From Kitasatospora kifunensis (GTDB lineage Bacteria > Actinomycetota > Actinomycetes > Streptomycetales > Streptomycetaceae), in contig NZ_JACHJV010000001.1 in NCBI RefSeq assembly GCF_014203855.1, positions 1,674,001-1,738,000 on the forward strand: a stretch of 64,000 bases of DNA. Direction: 5' to 3'. The notes below the pieces were generated by a model. The model saw only the letters and a list, made by a program, of their open reading frames with translations. It was not told the origin of the DNA and ran no database searches. The number at the start of each line of letters is the position of its first letter. The stretch's first letter is position 1. The translations under genes were made by a program, and so were the position numbers. Shown in pieces: positions 1-8,378 of the stretch.

Positions 1-921
1 GGCGATGCGCTCGTCCGTCAGGCCGTTGCCGAGCAGCCGCAGCGTGGCCCGGTGCTGCTCGCTGAGCTCGGCCCCGTTGCCTTTCCGGGCACCGCTCCCC
101 TCGGCTCCGCAGTCATCGGCGCCGTCGCGGTCGGGCTGGTACGGCACCGAGCTCACCCAGTAGTCGGTGTGCAGGGCGTCGAAGGTACGCATCAGCGTGC
201 CGCCGTGGATGACGACGAGCGCGCCGCAGGAGGCGCCGTCGGCGGGCGGCAGGAGGGCGGTGTCCTGATCGGCGAGGATGAGGCTGAACGGGAGCTGCGG
301 CGCGAACCGCACCTCCACGCCGATCCGGCTCAACTCGGTGAGGTAGCGGCGCTGCCTACGGGCGTAGTCGAAGCAGCGCGGGTACACGCAGGCCACCTTG
401 ACCTGACGTCCCAGCATGCGGGCGAGGCCGACCATCATCTCGTTCAGGCGCTGCTGCGCCGCGGTCCCGGCCGATCCGTTGTGCAGCAGGCGGCACTGGT
501 TGCGCGGCAGCTCGTAGAAGTCACGCAGGGTCTGCTCCCGCCGTGCGGGCGAGGTGATCACCTCGATCTCGACCCGGTCGCAGTCCAGCACGGCGGCCGG
601 GCGGTAACGCTCCATCAGCACCTGGGTGGCGACGACCAGTTCGGCCCAGTCATCAGCCTGAGCACGCAGCATCTCGTGCTGGCGTCTGACCAGGCCGAGC
701 AGCGCGAGGTCCGGATCGACCAGCTCGACCACGCCCGGGGCGCGCCCTGGACGCACCAGGTGCAGCGCACGCAGTTCCGCCCAGGCCGCGGCGGCCTGGA
801 CTCCGTCGAGGCCGAGGTCACCGACGGCCGCCTCGGGCCGGCTCGGCCCGTGGTCTCTTAACCAGAGGTAGAGCTCCAGGCCCGTGGCCGGGCTTCTGGG
901 AAGTTCCCCCGTCGCGCTCAC
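1..921 (-). CDS. LuxR-type regulator, truncated by the left window edge
   Basis: Probable transcriptional regulator of the flanking operon. The GTG start at 919-921 is preceded by GAGGAG with 8 nt spacing, and 307 codons lie in the window before the reading frame runs off at base 1. The last visible residues (EQHRATLRLLGNGLTDERIA) are the start of a C-terminal LuxR helix-turn-helix. The N-terminal part has a winged-helix-like segment and a middle domain (EVITSPARREQTLRDF, FAPQLPFSLI). It is a clear paralogue of the regulator at 22431-23444, which shares these motifs in the same order; the pair brackets the NRPS/kynurenine genes. No receiver domain or Walker motif is visible, so it is neither an NarL response regulator nor a LAL protein. 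DNA target and ligand are unknown. Family assignment is firm; a role as cluster regulator is inference from position. Confidence 0.85.
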   Translation of the reverse strand, partial: MSATGELPRSPATGLELYLWLRDHGPSRPEAAVGDLGLDGVQAAAAWAELRALHLVRPGRAPGVVELVDPDLALLGLVRRQHEMLRAQADDWAELVVATQVLMERYRPAAVLDCDRVEIEVITSPARREQTLRDFYELPRNQCRLLHNGSAGTAAQQRLNEMMVGLARMLGRQVKVACVYPRCFDYARRQRRYLTELSRIGVEVRFAPQLPFSLILADQDTALLPPADGASCGALVVIHGGTLMRTFDALHTDYWVSSVPYQPDRDGADDCGAEGSGARKGNGAELSEQHRATLRLLGNGLTDERIA

Positions 922-941
922 TTGCTGTTCTCCTCGTCCGT

Positions 942-961
942 GGGACCCTCCCCCGGGTCCC
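942..961. terminator. Short GC-rich hairpin between regulator and PPOX gene
   Basis: GGGACCC (942-948) pairs with GGGTCCC (955-961) across a 6-nt C-rich loop. It lies in the 145-bp gap between the PPOX-type gene and the LuxR gene and could attenuate read-through from the long operon into the regulator. There is no clear U-tract, so function is uncertain. Confidence 0.3.
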
Positions 962-1066
962 GGGGGCGGTCGCTTACGGCGCGGGCGCCTCGGCCTGGTG
1001 AGCCGCAGGTGTCCGGCAAAGAAGGGAAAGGAGGATGGCTGGAAGGAAGGAAGAAAGGCGGCGGGG

Positions 1067-1522
1067 TCAGCTGTCCGACGGGGCGGGATCCCAGCCGTAC
1101 CACCCGTAGGTGCGCTTGACGGGAATACGGATGACCAGGCGGCGTTCGGCGACCATGGCCGCGCGGAACTCCTCCCAGTCGGGGTGCTCCCCGACGATCG
1201 TGCGGTAGACCTCGACGAGTTCATCGACGGTGGCGTCGTCCGGGGCCTGGGCCACCGCAGTCAGCTCGGCCTCGCCCTCGGCGACCACGTAGGCACCCAG
1301 GTCCGAGGTGGTCACGTGGAAGACCGCCCGAGGGTCCCTGCGCAGGTTGCGCGTCTTGGCGCGGCTGTCGGTCACCGAGATCCGCAGCAACTGCCTTTGC
1401 TGGTCGTAGGTGTAGCTGACATTGGACAGCTGCGGCAGGCCGTCGCTCTTGAGCGTGGCCAGGACCCCGCGGCGGCCCTTGATGAGCAGCGACTCGAGCG
1501 TGCGCTCGGTCTCGTCAGACAT
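1067..1522 (-). CDS. PPOX-class (pyridoxamine-phosphate-oxidase-fold) flavin/F420-dependent protein
   Basis: A 151-residue split-barrel protein of the PPOX/F420-dependent oxidoreductase family, which binds FMN, FAD or F420 and carries out small-molecule reductions. Typical features are RRGVLATLKSDGLPQLSNV near the N-terminus, the SVTDSRAKTRNLRRDPRAVFHV segment that contacts cofactor phosphate, and the C-terminal RRLVIRIPVKRTYGW. Length matches the single-domain family. The ATG at 1520-1522 overlaps the end of the upstream methyltransferase gene by 8 nt, so it is translationally coupled and is the last biosynthetic gene of the long minus-strand operon. The substrate cannot be told from sequence; it may reduce an intermediate or be a housekeeping member. 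Confidence 0.85.
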   Translation of the reverse strand: MSDETERTLESLLIKGRRGVLATLKSDGLPQLSNVSYTYDQQRQLLRISVTDSRAKTRNLRRDPRAVFHVTTSDLGAYVVAEGEAELTAVAQAPDDATVDELVEVYRTIVGEHPDWEEFRAAMVAERRLVIRIPVKRTYGWYGWDPAPSDS

Positions 1523-2318
1523 GCGGTCCTCCCGAGGGATCCGCGCTCCGCTGCGCGGCTGGTGGGAGTCTAGTTGGCGTTACAGCGCCTAACCGGTGCT
1601 TGTCGACGGCGATTTCAGGCCAACCTCGGCCCCGCGCCGGGCGCAGCTCCAGCAGCTGGAACTCCACGGTGACCGGCAGCTGCCTGACCTCCTTGCGCAG
1701 CAGCGACATCTCCAGCCCCTGGTCCTCGACCAGTTCGCGCAGATGCCGGTGGTTGCCCAGGCTGCTGAAGCCGAGCAGCAGTCTGCCGCCGGGCGTCAGG
1801 TGGGCGGGCGCCTGCTCCAGGTAGCGCCGGTGCGCCTCGTAGGCGGGGTCGAAGAAGGCGTGGTGCAGCTCGGTCTCGTTGTCCGCGGCCGCCGGGGTCT
1901 CCACGAAGTTGGAGTTCCAGAACACCAGGTCGAACACCTTGCCCGGGGCCAGAACGGTGAACAGATCGCTGCGCAGGGCCTTCAACCGGTCCGTCACGCC
2001 GTGCCGCCGCGCATTGGCAAGGGTGTTGTCCACGGCCGCGCGGGCGATGTCCAGCGCCAGCACCTCGCGGCAGCCCTGCAGCGCGGCCCAGACCGCGGTG
2101 ACCCCGGCGCCCGAGCCCATCTCCAGGAACGAGCCGCCGTGCGGGTAGGGGATCCAGGAGGTGAACAGCTCGGTCACCGGGGTCCAGTCGGGTGAGAACA
2201 CGCCCGGGTGCAGCTCCCACTCCCGGCCGAGCAGCGTGAACGAGCGCGCCTGTCGGCTCTCCTCCTGGTGCCTGCGCAGCAGTTCCCTGGCCCGACCCAG
2301 GCCGGTCTCCTCGCCCAT
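1515..2318 (-). CDS. SAM-dependent methyltransferase, PrmC/HemK-like fold
   Basis: A 267-residue class I methyltransferase. Motif I is EMGSGAGVTA, followed by an acidic residue of motif II in LALDIARAAVD. Where glutamine and adenine N-methyltransferases carry NPPY it has FWNSNFVE, so it probably methylates a small molecule rather than release factors. The ATG at 2318 shares one base with the TGA of the upstream formamidase gene (TGATG), which fixes the start. Context between kynurenine-formamidase-like and PPOX genes suggests it methylates a kynurenine or anthranilate-type intermediate, as known for actinomycin and sibiromycin precursors. That comparison is inference: the protein is not obviously of the 3-hydroxykynurenine C-methyltransferase family. 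The C-terminal 25 residues are low-complexity and may be dispensable. Confidence 0.8.
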   Translation of the reverse strand: MGEETGLGRARELLRRHQEESRQARSFTLLGREWELHPGVFSPDWTPVTELFTSWIPYPHGGSFLEMGSGAGVTAVWAALQGCREVLALDIARAAVDNTLANARRHGVTDRLKALRSDLFTVLAPGKVFDLVFWNSNFVETPAAADNETELHHAFFDPAYEAHRRYLEQAPAHLTPGGRLLLGFSSLGNHRHLRELVEDQGLEMSLLRKEVRQLPVTVEFQLLELRPARGRGWPEIAVDKHRLGAVTPTRLPPAAQRSADPSGGPHV

Positions 2319-3151
2319 CACCGCTCCTGCTCGGTGCTGAGCCGGCCGTCGGTGCCGGCGCTGCTGGCGGTACCGGCACTGCCGTCGGCGCCGCGTTCCA
2401 CCAGGGCGAGGACGCGCGCGGGGCTGCCGGAGCCGCGAACGATGGGCAGCGGCCCGGCGAGCAGGACCGCGCCCTGCGGGGGCAGCCGGTGCAGGTTGCG
2501 CAGCTGGGTCAGCCCGTACTTGCCCGCGCCCTGGAAGTACCAGTGGCAGGGAAAGGGTTGCTCGAACTCGGCGGCCCGCCCGGCGTCGGTGCCCACCGTC
2601 TCCACGCCGAGGCCCAGCAGCGAGGGCCGCTCGGCGAGCCAGCGGGCGCACTCGACGGTGATGCCCGGGGTGTGCCCGCCGTTGAGGAACCGCTCGCGAT
2701 CCCCCGCGCGCGTCTGCCAGCCGGTGCGCAGCAGGAGCCAGCCGTGCTCGGGCAGGCGCCCGTACTGCTTCTCCCACGCCTCCACATCGGCTCGGGTGAG
2801 CAGGAAGTCCGGGTCGGCGGCGGCCTGTTCGGAGAAGTCCAGGACGGCCGCGGGGCCCAGCAGGCGGCCCGGCGGCACCGAGGCCACGTCCTCCAGGTAG
2901 CGGCCGGGCAGCCAGTGCACGGGGGCGTCGAAGTGGGTACCGGTGTGCTCGGAGAGCCGGATGTTGCTCCAGTACACCTCCGGGCCGGCCGCGTCGTACT
3001 GGCTGATGGTCTCCCGCCCGAAGGACCACGGCTGGCCCAGTTCGGGCGGCAGTTCGATGACCGGCGTCTCTTCGGAGAGCGGCGCGGTGAGGTCCACGAC
3101 CTCAACCGAACCCTCGCTCAGCGCGGTGACCAGGTGCTGGAGAACGGACAT
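2318..3151 (-). CDS. Cyclase-family hydrolase, probable kynurenine formamidase
   Basis: A 277-residue member of the bacterial cyclase/kynurenine formamidase (KynB-type) metal-dependent hydrolase family. The signature LSEHTGTHFDAPVHWLPG provides the HxGTHxDxPxH metal-binding residues at about 67-77, and VDLTAPLSEETPV is the usual first strand. KynB enzymes hydrolyse N-formylkynurenine to kynurenine and formate, which fits the tryptophan dioxygenase and kynureninase-like genes in the same operon. At 277 residues it is longer than typical KynB (about 210); the extra sequence is mostly C-terminal (ALVERGADGS and onward). Other cyclase-family members act on different amides or lactones, so the substrate is inferred from context. 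It lies 104 bp downstream of the aminotransferase gene, across a tandem repeat. Confidence 0.78.
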   Translation of the reverse strand: MSVLQHLVTALSEGSVEVVDLTAPLSEETPVIELPPELGQPWSFGRETISQYDAAGPEVYWSNIRLSEHTGTHFDAPVHWLPGRYLEDVASVPPGRLLGPAAVLDFSEQAAADPDFLLTRADVEAWEKQYGRLPEHGWLLLRTGWQTRAGDRERFLNGGHTPGITVECARWLAERPSLLGLGVETVGTDAGRAAEFEQPFPCHWYFQGAGKYGLTQLRNLHRLPPQGAVLLAGPLPIVRGSGSPARVLALVERGADGSAGTASSAGTDGRLSTEQER

Positions 3152-3180
3152 GCGTTCGCCTCTCTTCGTCAGGTCAGGGT

Positions 3181-3265
3181 CTTCGTCGCGGCGGCGGCCT
3201 TCGTCACGGCCGGGACTTCGTCACGGCCGGGACTTCGTCACAGCAGCTGCCTTCGTCACAGGCGG
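3181..3265. repeat. Tandem repeat, about 17 bp x 5, between aminotransferase and formamidase genes
   Basis: Units beginning CTTCGTCACGGCCGGGA start at 3199 and 3216 (identical), with diverged copies at about 3181, 3233 and 3251. The stop codon of the aminotransferase gene (3256-3258) lies in the last unit, so the array extends from the gene end into the spacer. On the minus strand each unit reads GTGACGAAG. It resembles other short arrays in this window and looks like slippage; no function is evident. Confidence 0.85.
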
Positions 3266-4158
3266 GTTGCCCACGGGCCGGTCAGGGCCTGGTCGAAGCT
3301 CTTCTGCAGGGCGCGGGTGAGCGGCCCGGGGGTGCCGTCGCCCAGCGGAATCCGGTCCAGCGAGGTGATCGGCATGATCTCCGACATCGTCCCGCACAGG
3401 AACGCCTCGTCCGCGGTGTAGAGCTCGGTGCGGTCGATCTCCCGCTTCTCGACGGGCAGCCCCAACTCCTCCTGGGCGAGGGTGAGTACGCTGTCCAGCG
3501 TGATGCCCTCCAGCACGCCGGCGGTGCCGGGGGGCGTGATCAACCGGCCGTCGCGGATCATCGCCACACAGGCGCCGGGCGCCTCGGCCACGGTGCCGCG
3601 CTGGTTGAGCAGCAGGGCGTTGTCGTATCCGTTGCGCACCGCCTCGTGCATGGCGAGGCGGCTGTTGCCGTAGTTGGCACCGGTCTTGATCCGCGGCGGC
3701 ATCGTGTCGTCGCTCAGCCGCCGCCAGCTGGAGACTCCCACCGCGGCGCCGCGGGTCCACTGCTCGGGGCGGGGCACCGGCACGGCGGTGATGTGCACGC
3801 CGGTGGCATCGGTGTGGTGCATCGGGTCGAAGCCGGGGCCCAGGTCGAAGTAGGCCACGATGCACAGGTGGAGGTGTTCGGTGAAGCCACCCGCTCGAAC
3901 CAACTCCGAGCAGGCGTCGGCCAGTTGCTGCGGCGTCCAGTCGATCTGCATGGAGAGCGACTTCATCGACCTGGCGAGGCGTTCGAGGTGGTCGGCCAGC
4001 CGGAAGGCGTACAGCTCACGCTCGTCGGGGCGCCAGTAGGCCCGGATGCCTTCGAAGACGTTGGCGCCCCAGATCGCGCCCTGGGAGCGGGCGTGCACGA
4101 CGCACTCCTCCCAGGGCACGACGGCGCCGTTGAGCCAGGCCGCGGGGGATGTCGCCAC
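3256..4158 (-). CDS. Class IV PLP aminotransferase, branched-chain-aminotransferase-like
   Basis: A 300-residue fold-type IV PLP enzyme of the IlvE/D-amino-acid aminotransferase/ADC-lyase group. Typical motifs are GANVFEGIRAYW, the PLP-lysine region RIKTGANYGNSRLA with the catalytic Lys, EAPGACVAMIRDGRLITP, and TELYTADEAFLCGTMSEIMPI near the C-terminus. A GTG at 4158 with GAGGAGA about 6 nt upstream is preferred over an in-frame GTG at 4173 that lacks a ribosome site. It could transaminate kynurenine, hydroxykynurenine or an aliphatic amino acid in the pathway, or be an amino-deoxychorismate-lyase-type enzyme; the sequence does not decide. It sits in the minus-strand operon 67 bp downstream of the FAD hydroxylase gene. 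Confidence 0.85.
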   Translation of the reverse strand: MATSPAAWLNGAVVPWEECVVHARSQGAIWGANVFEGIRAYWRPDERELYAFRLADHLERLARSMKSLSMQIDWTPQQLADACSELVRAGGFTEHLHLCIVAYFDLGPGFDPMHHTDATGVHITAVPVPRPEQWTRGAAVGVSSWRRLSDDTMPPRIKTGANYGNSRLAMHEAVRNGYDNALLLNQRGTVAEAPGACVAMIRDGRLITPPGTAGVLEGITLDSVLTLAQEELGLPVEKREIDRTELYTADEAFLCGTMSEIMPITSLDRIPLGDGTPGPLTRALQKSFDQALTGPWATRL

Positions 4159-4225
4159 GATGGGTCTCCTCACTGTGTGGGCCGGTGGATTGACAGGTCG
4201 GTAAGTTGACAGGTCGGTAGGAGGG

Positions 4226-5878
4226 TCAGCCCGTGGGGCGGGCCGCGGCCGTGGCCGAGGCGGTGGCCAGGGCGGTGGCGAGCCGCTCGGCGGCGCGGGC
4301 GGGGTCGTCGGCGGGGCCGGTGGCGGCGATGTGGCCGTCGGGGCGGATCAGGAACCAGCACGGCCCGGTGGCGCCGTACGCGGCGTGCACCGCGCCGTCC
4401 TGGTCCACCACGGTGCCGTGTCCGGTGCCATCGGTCTCCACCGCCAGCACCGGCCACACCCGAGCCGGCAGGTGCGCGGTGGCCTTGGCGAAGAGCGCGG
4501 GATCCTGCGCGACGGGGAAGTGGAGCACCACGAACTCCTGGCCGAACAGCCGGCGCAGCCGGCAGCGGGCCTGGGAACCGTGCTGCTGCCCTTGGCCGTC
4601 CCGCTGTCCTGGCGACTGCTCGCCGGATGGACGCAGCAGGTACCCGTCGGGGGCGAACGCACCGGCCAGCGGATGGCTCGCCGCGTCGGTGACCAGCGGG
4701 GACTCGCGGTAGACGTAGGGCTCGGCCATCCGCCCGCTGTTGACCTTGCCGCGCACGGACTCCACCCGCGGGGCCAGCGCGAGCAGCACCCGACGGCTCC
4801 ACCGACGCAACCGGCTCGGCGGGATCATGAAGCGGATGGTCGCCTCGGTCACCCGCAGGTTCTCCTGCGCCGCCGCGTGACGCTCGTCGTGGTAACTGTC
4901 CAGCAGGCGCTCCTCGCTGTCGCCGGCCAGGACTGCGGCGAACTTCCAGGCGAGGTTGTCGGCGTCCTGGATGCCGCTGTTCATGCCGCGCGACCCGTAG
5001 GGCGGCAGGGCGTGGGCGGCGTCCCCGGCGAAGAAGACACGACCCACCCGGAAGCGGTCGACCACCCGCTGATGGAACCGGTAGGTGCTCCACCAGTCGA
5101 TCTCGTACGGGACGTCGCCGATCACGGCGCGGATGCGCTGGTCGAGCCGGCCGTCCCGCTGCTCGACCGCGATGTCGGCGTCGGGGGGCAGCTGCCAGTC
5201 GATGCGCCACACGTTGTCCGGCTGGGGGTGCATCACCAGCTGCCGGCCCGGGTTGAACGGCGCGTCGTAGTGGAAGTGCCGTTCCCGGGCCAGCGGTAGC
5301 TCGGCGCGGATGTCGGTGATCAGGAACCGGTCCTTGTGCGTGTAGCCGGTCCACGCCACGCCGACCAGCTCGCGCAGCGCACTGCGCACGCCGTCACAGG
5401 CCGCCAGGTAGCGGACCTGGACCCGGCTCCGGCCGGTGGCGGTGCGCACCCCTACGAAGACCCCGGCCTCGCCCTGCTCCACCGCCTCGACGGTGTGGCC
5501 CCAGCGCAGCGAGATCAGCGGGTGCCTCTCGGCCTGTTCGGAGAGCAGCTGTTCGATGCGGTACTGCGAGATGTTCACGAACGGGCCGTAGCCGATCGGC
5601 CGCTCGTACACCTGGGAGCGGATGACCTCGCCGCGCACGTAGGTGTGGCCCACCGTCCAGGTGACGCCCTCCTCGGCGACGGGGTCGGCGCAGCCGAACT
5701 TGTCCAGCACCTCCAGCACGTCGCCCTGGATCAAGCACGCCTTGGAGCCCTGCTTGCGCAGCTGGGGGTCCTGTTCGAGGATCACGCTCGCCACCCCGAG
5801 GGAGGCCAGCCGCAGGGCCAGCGCGAGCCCGACCGGGCCCGCGCCGACGATGCCCACGGGAGCGTCGTATGCCGTCAC
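4226..5878 (-). CDS. FAD-dependent aromatic monooxygenase, PheA/TfdB family
   Basis: A 550-residue class A flavoprotein hydroxylase. The dinucleotide motif GIVGAGPVGLAL is at residues 9-20, the DG motif lies in LAACDGVRSALR, and the GD motif is VFFAGDAAHALPPYGSRG near residue 285. A thioredoxin-like C-terminal domain follows (FVVLHF to GPCWFLIRPDGHIAA), as in phenol 2-monooxygenase/TfdB-type enzymes. GTG at 5876-5878 overlaps the stop of the TDO-like gene (GTGA), which fixes the start. Between the domains lies a Gln/Gly-rich linker (QSPGQRDGQGQQHGSQ). In a kynurenine context it is a candidate for ring hydroxylation of kynurenine or anthranilate, a role played by other flavin hydroxylases in 3-hydroxyanthranilate pathways. 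The family is certain; the substrate is inference. Confidence 0.87.
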   Translation of the reverse strand: MTAYDAPVGIVGAGPVGLALALRLASLGVASVILEQDPQLRKQGSKACLIQGDVLEVLDKFGCADPVAEEGVTWTVGHTYVRGEVIRSQVYERPIGYGPFVNISQYRIEQLLSEQAERHPLISLRWGHTVEAVEQGEAGVFVGVRTATGRSRVQVRYLAACDGVRSALRELVGVAWTGYTHKDRFLITDIRAELPLARERHFHYDAPFNPGRQLVMHPQPDNVWRIDWQLPPDADIAVEQRDGRLDQRIRAVIGDVPYEIDWWSTYRFHQRVVDRFRVGRVFFAGDAAHALPPYGSRGMNSGIQDADNLAWKFAAVLAGDSEERLLDSYHDERHAAAQENLRVTEATIRFMIPPSRLRRWSRRVLLALAPRVESVRGKVNSGRMAEPYVYRESPLVTDAASHPLAGAFAPDGYLLRPSGEQSPGQRDGQGQQHGSQARCRLRRLFGQEFVVLHFPVAQDPALFAKATAHLPARVWPVLAVETDGTGHGTVVDQDGAVHAAYGATGPCWFLIRPDGHIAATGPADDPARAAERLATALATASATAAARPTG

Positions 5879-7134
5879 GAGGAGGCCTCGCTCTCGCTGG
5901 GGGTGGCGGCGCGGTCGTCGTCGGCGTCGGGGATCTCGAAGACGGGGATGTCGCGCACCGAGCTCAGGTACGGGGTGCCCTCGGTGTAGCCGGTGCCGGT
6001 CCGGCCCTCGCCGAGCATCCGTACCGCCATCCGGTAGTGGGTCTGGCGCCACTGCAGCAGCGTTGCGGAGAACGCCGCCAACGCCTCGTCGAGGCGCTCC
6101 CGGTCCGGTGCGGTGATCAGGCCGTCGGCCTGCGCCGCTCGCAGCGTCTCGGCCAGGCCGGCCCGTCCGGTCAGCACCTGCTCGCGCACCTCGGGCACCG
6201 CGAGGTAGGCGGCGGAGTCGAGCCGGGGCCCGTCCGGCACCCGGCACAGCGACTCCACCATCTTGTAGTTGCGCGACTGGATGGCGCTGGCTCCCTCCGT
6301 GTACAGCCGGAAGGTGCGGAACGAGCCCACCTGCATGGTGGCCAGCAACGGGAAGAGCGAGGCCGCCTCGCGCAGCGCCTCGTCGGCCTGCCCGACCAAC
6401 CACGCGCACCGGGCCGCCCCGGCCCCGGCCAGCTCCGCCACGGCCTGCCGGAGCAGGACGGAGAGCAGCGCGAAGGAGACCTCGAAGGCCTGCAGGATGC
6501 GCAGGAACATGTACTCGTCGTGCGAGACGTAAACCGGCAGGATGCTCAGCCGCAGGGTCTGGAGCTCCTCGGGCAGCGCAGCGGCGGCGGCCTGCCGCCA
6601 CAACTGCCGCGCGGCCTCCTCGGGCCCCTCGGCGGGATCGGCGACGGGCAGCCCCAGGCGCCGCATCGCTGGGGTGACGGCCCGTACGCCCAGGCGCAGC
6701 CGTTTGGCGGTGAGGTCCGCGGGTGGCCGCATCTCGGGGAAGAGGTCGGTGTCGCCCTCGGCGGCGGCCAGCTCCTGGCGCAGCGCGTCGGCGATCAACT
6801 GGGCCACAAGGAGGTCGCGTTGGTGCCCGGCCGGCTCGATGGCCGCCGGCTCCTGACCGTCGGGCAGCGGCAGCACGCCCAGCGAGAGATAGGTGCGGTA
6901 GTCGTAGCGGCCGTCCCACTTGTCCAGCGCGGTGTCGAGGAAGGCGGCGAGGACGCGGCCCGCGCCCTGAGCCGTGCCGTCCTCCGGCAGGGTGGAGCGG
7001 GCCTGCGCGAGGTCGGCGAGCAGTTCCTTGTCGACGAAGTGCTTGCCGACCCGGTGGAACGCGCCGATCACCGAGTCGTAGGGAAATAATTCCGGGTCGA
7101 AGTGTCTGAGCCAGTCGTCGAGCTCGTGCATCAC
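5875..7134 (-). CDS. TDO-superfamily heme protein with an extra N-terminal domain
   Basis: The C-terminal half (from about residue 195) matches the tryptophan 2,3-dioxygenase fold. SHDEYMFLRILQAFEVSF corresponds to the HDE..HQ..EL helix, TFRLYTEGASAIQSRNYKM to the substrate-carboxylate Arg region, and WRQTHYRMAVRMLGEG to the proximal heme-His helix, followed by a GTGYTEGTPYL loop. The His that hydrogen-bonds the indole nitrogen in TDO is Leu here (about residue 214), while the Arg and heme His are kept. About 190 N-terminal residues have no TDO counterpart. At 419 residues it is far longer than bacterial TDO (260-300). GTG at 7134 is chosen because GGGGAG lies 6 nt upstream; ATG at 7131 is the alternative. 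Diverged TDO homologues such as PrnB and MarE do non-TDO chemistry, so a different oxidation of an indole or kynurenine substrate is plausible. Confidence 0.78.
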   Translation of the reverse strand: MMHELDDWLRHFDPELFPYDSVIGAFHRVGKHFVDKELLADLAQARSTLPEDGTAQGAGRVLAAFLDTALDKWDGRYDYRTYLSLGVLPLPDGQEPAAIEPAGHQRDLLVAQLIADALRQELAAAEGDTDLFPEMRPPADLTAKRLRLGVRAVTPAMRRLGLPVADPAEGPEEAARQLWRQAAAAALPEELQTLRLSILPVYVSHDEYMFLRILQAFEVSFALLSVLLRQAVAELAGAGAARCAWLVGQADEALREAASLFPLLATMQVGSFRTFRLYTEGASAIQSRNYKMVESLCRVPDGPRLDSAAYLAVPEVREQVLTGRAGLAETLRAAQADGLITAPDRERLDEALAAFSATLLQWRQTHYRMAVRMLGEGRTGTGYTEGTPYLSSVRDIPVFEIPDADDDRAATPSESEASS

Positions 7135-7154
7135 GGTCAACTCCCCGTAGTGGC

Positions 7155-8378
7155 TTAACGTGCCGTCGAGCGGCGGTACTTCTCGATCTCCGCGCAGGCC
7201 GTGTCGACGTCAGCGGTGTCGGTGTAGTAGTGGAAGGCCAGGCGCACCACGTCGCCGCGTGGCGCGACGGCGATGTCGCGACGCGCCAGGTGGGCCGCGA
7301 GCGCCACCGGGTCGGGATCGTGCAGCGCGACGTGGGCACCGCGCGAATCCGCGCGCGAGGGCGACAGCAGCCGGGCGCCGGCCCGGGTCAACTGCTCGGT
7401 GGCGCGGTCGCCGAGGGCGCTGACGTGCGCCCGCACCGCGTGCGCGGCGACACCGGCGATCAACTCCAGCCCGGCACCGGCGGCGTACAGCGACGGCACC
7501 GGCGGGGTGCCCGTCTCCAGCCGCCTCGCGCCCGGCGCCCAGTCGAGCCGCCTGGGGTCGAACGCGAACGGCTCGCGCCGCCCGAACCAGCCGGTGAGCG
7601 TGGGTGGTTGCGCGGCGAGGGCGGGCTCGCGCAGATAGAGGAACGCGATCCCGGGCAGGCCGAGCAGGTACTTCGAGGCGCCGGCCACCAGGAAGTCGCA
7701 CTCCAGCTCGCGCACGTCGACCGGCTCCACGCCGAGTGCCTGGTAGGCGTCGACGAAGACCCGGGCGCCGGCCTGCCGGGCGGCGCGGGCGATGCTCGCC
7801 ACGGGCAGGCGCTCGCCGGTGCGGTAGGTGGTCAGCGGCACCGAGACCAGGGCGGTGCGCTCGTCGATCGCCGCCGCGAGGGCGCGCGCGGTGCGGCCCG
7901 CGTCCGCGTTCACCGCCTCCTTGGCGGTGTCCCCGGCGAAGGCGTCCTCCGTGAAGGCGTCCTCCGTTAAGACGTCCTCGGCGAAGACGACCTCGGCCCC
8001 GCGCGGACCTTGGGCGAGCCAGACGTGCGCCAGGGAGGGGAACTCCGCGGCGCTGGTGACGATCCGCGCCCGGCGCCGCAAGTCCAGCCCGGAGACGGCC
8101 TGGTGGGCGCCGATCGAGGCGTTGGGCAGCAGGGCGATCTGCTCGGGCCGGGCGCCCACCAGCGCGGCGAAGCGGTGCCGGGCCCGCTCCCCCTCCTCCT
8201 CGAACAGGTGCCAGGCCGCGGCGGGCCTGGTCATCGCGTCGAGCATCCGGGCGAGCGCGGCGTCCAGGGCGAGCGAGCGGGGCGCGATGCTGCACCCGGC
8301 CAGGTGGATGGTGTCCTGCAGGGCGGGGAAGCCCGCTCGGAACCGCTGCGGTGACATCGCGGCGGTCAGATCGGGCAC
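7155..8378 (-). CDS. Class V aminotransferase-fold PLP enzyme, kynureninase candidate
   Basis: A 407-residue fold-type I PLP enzyme. Visible are the phosphate loop region LLPNASIGAHQAV, the Asp/Gln contact VFVDAYQALG, the PLP lysine in LVAGASKYLLGLPG, and a C-terminal RLAFHYYTDTADVD that is usual in kynureninase/isopenicillin-N-epimerase/cysteine-desulfurase relatives. The lysine motif lacks the classic kynureninase KYLNGGPG form, so substrate assignment rests on its place between two TDO-family genes and with a KynB-like formamidase. Kynureninase would release anthranilate or 3-hydroxyanthranilate plus alanine. GTG at 8378 starts 13 nt inside the upstream TDO gene, consistent with coupling. 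A loop at about residues 129-148 is built from a four-copy pentapeptide duplication. Alternatives are a desulfurase or epimerase-like role. Confidence 0.72.
   Translation of the reverse strand: MPDLTAAMSPQRFRAGFPALQDTIHLAGCSIAPRSLALDAALARMLDAMTRPAAAWHLFEEEGERARHRFAALVGARPEQIALLPNASIGAHQAVSGLDLRRRARIVTSAAEFPSLAHVWLAQGPRGAEVVFAEDVLTEDAFTEDAFAGDTAKEAVNADAGRTARALAAAIDERTALVSVPLTTYRTGERLPVASIARAARQAGARVFVDAYQALGVEPVDVRELECDFLVAGASKYLLGLPGIAFLYLREPALAAQPPTLTGWFGRREPFAFDPRRLDWAPGARRLETGTPPVPSLYAAGAGLELIAGVAAHAVRAHVSALGDRATEQLTRAGARLLSPSRADSRGAHVALHDPDPVALAAHLARRDIAVAPRGDVVRLAFHYYTDTADVDTACAEIEKYRRSTAR
7936..7995. repeat. In-frame 15-bp x 4 tandem duplication inside the kynureninase-like gene
   Basis: Four consecutive 15-bp units at 7936, 7951, 7966 and 7981 share the form GYGAAGGCGTCCTCC. 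On the coding (minus) strand they give degenerate EDxxx pentapeptides (EDVLT, EDAFT, EDAFA). The insertion sits in a surface loop between strands of the PLP domain and preserves frame. Confidence 0.85.

Noticed and set aside
5879..7339. Upstream in-frame extension of the FAD hydroxylase
   Set aside because: The extra sequence is Arg/Ala-rich and overlaps the TDO-like gene in another frame; the GTG at 5878 with GTGA coupling and the following FAD motif define the true start.
7155..8378. Firm assignment as kynureninase (KynU)
   Set aside because: The PLP-lysine motif ASKYLLGLPG differs from the kynureninase consensus, so only a candidate call based on context is made.
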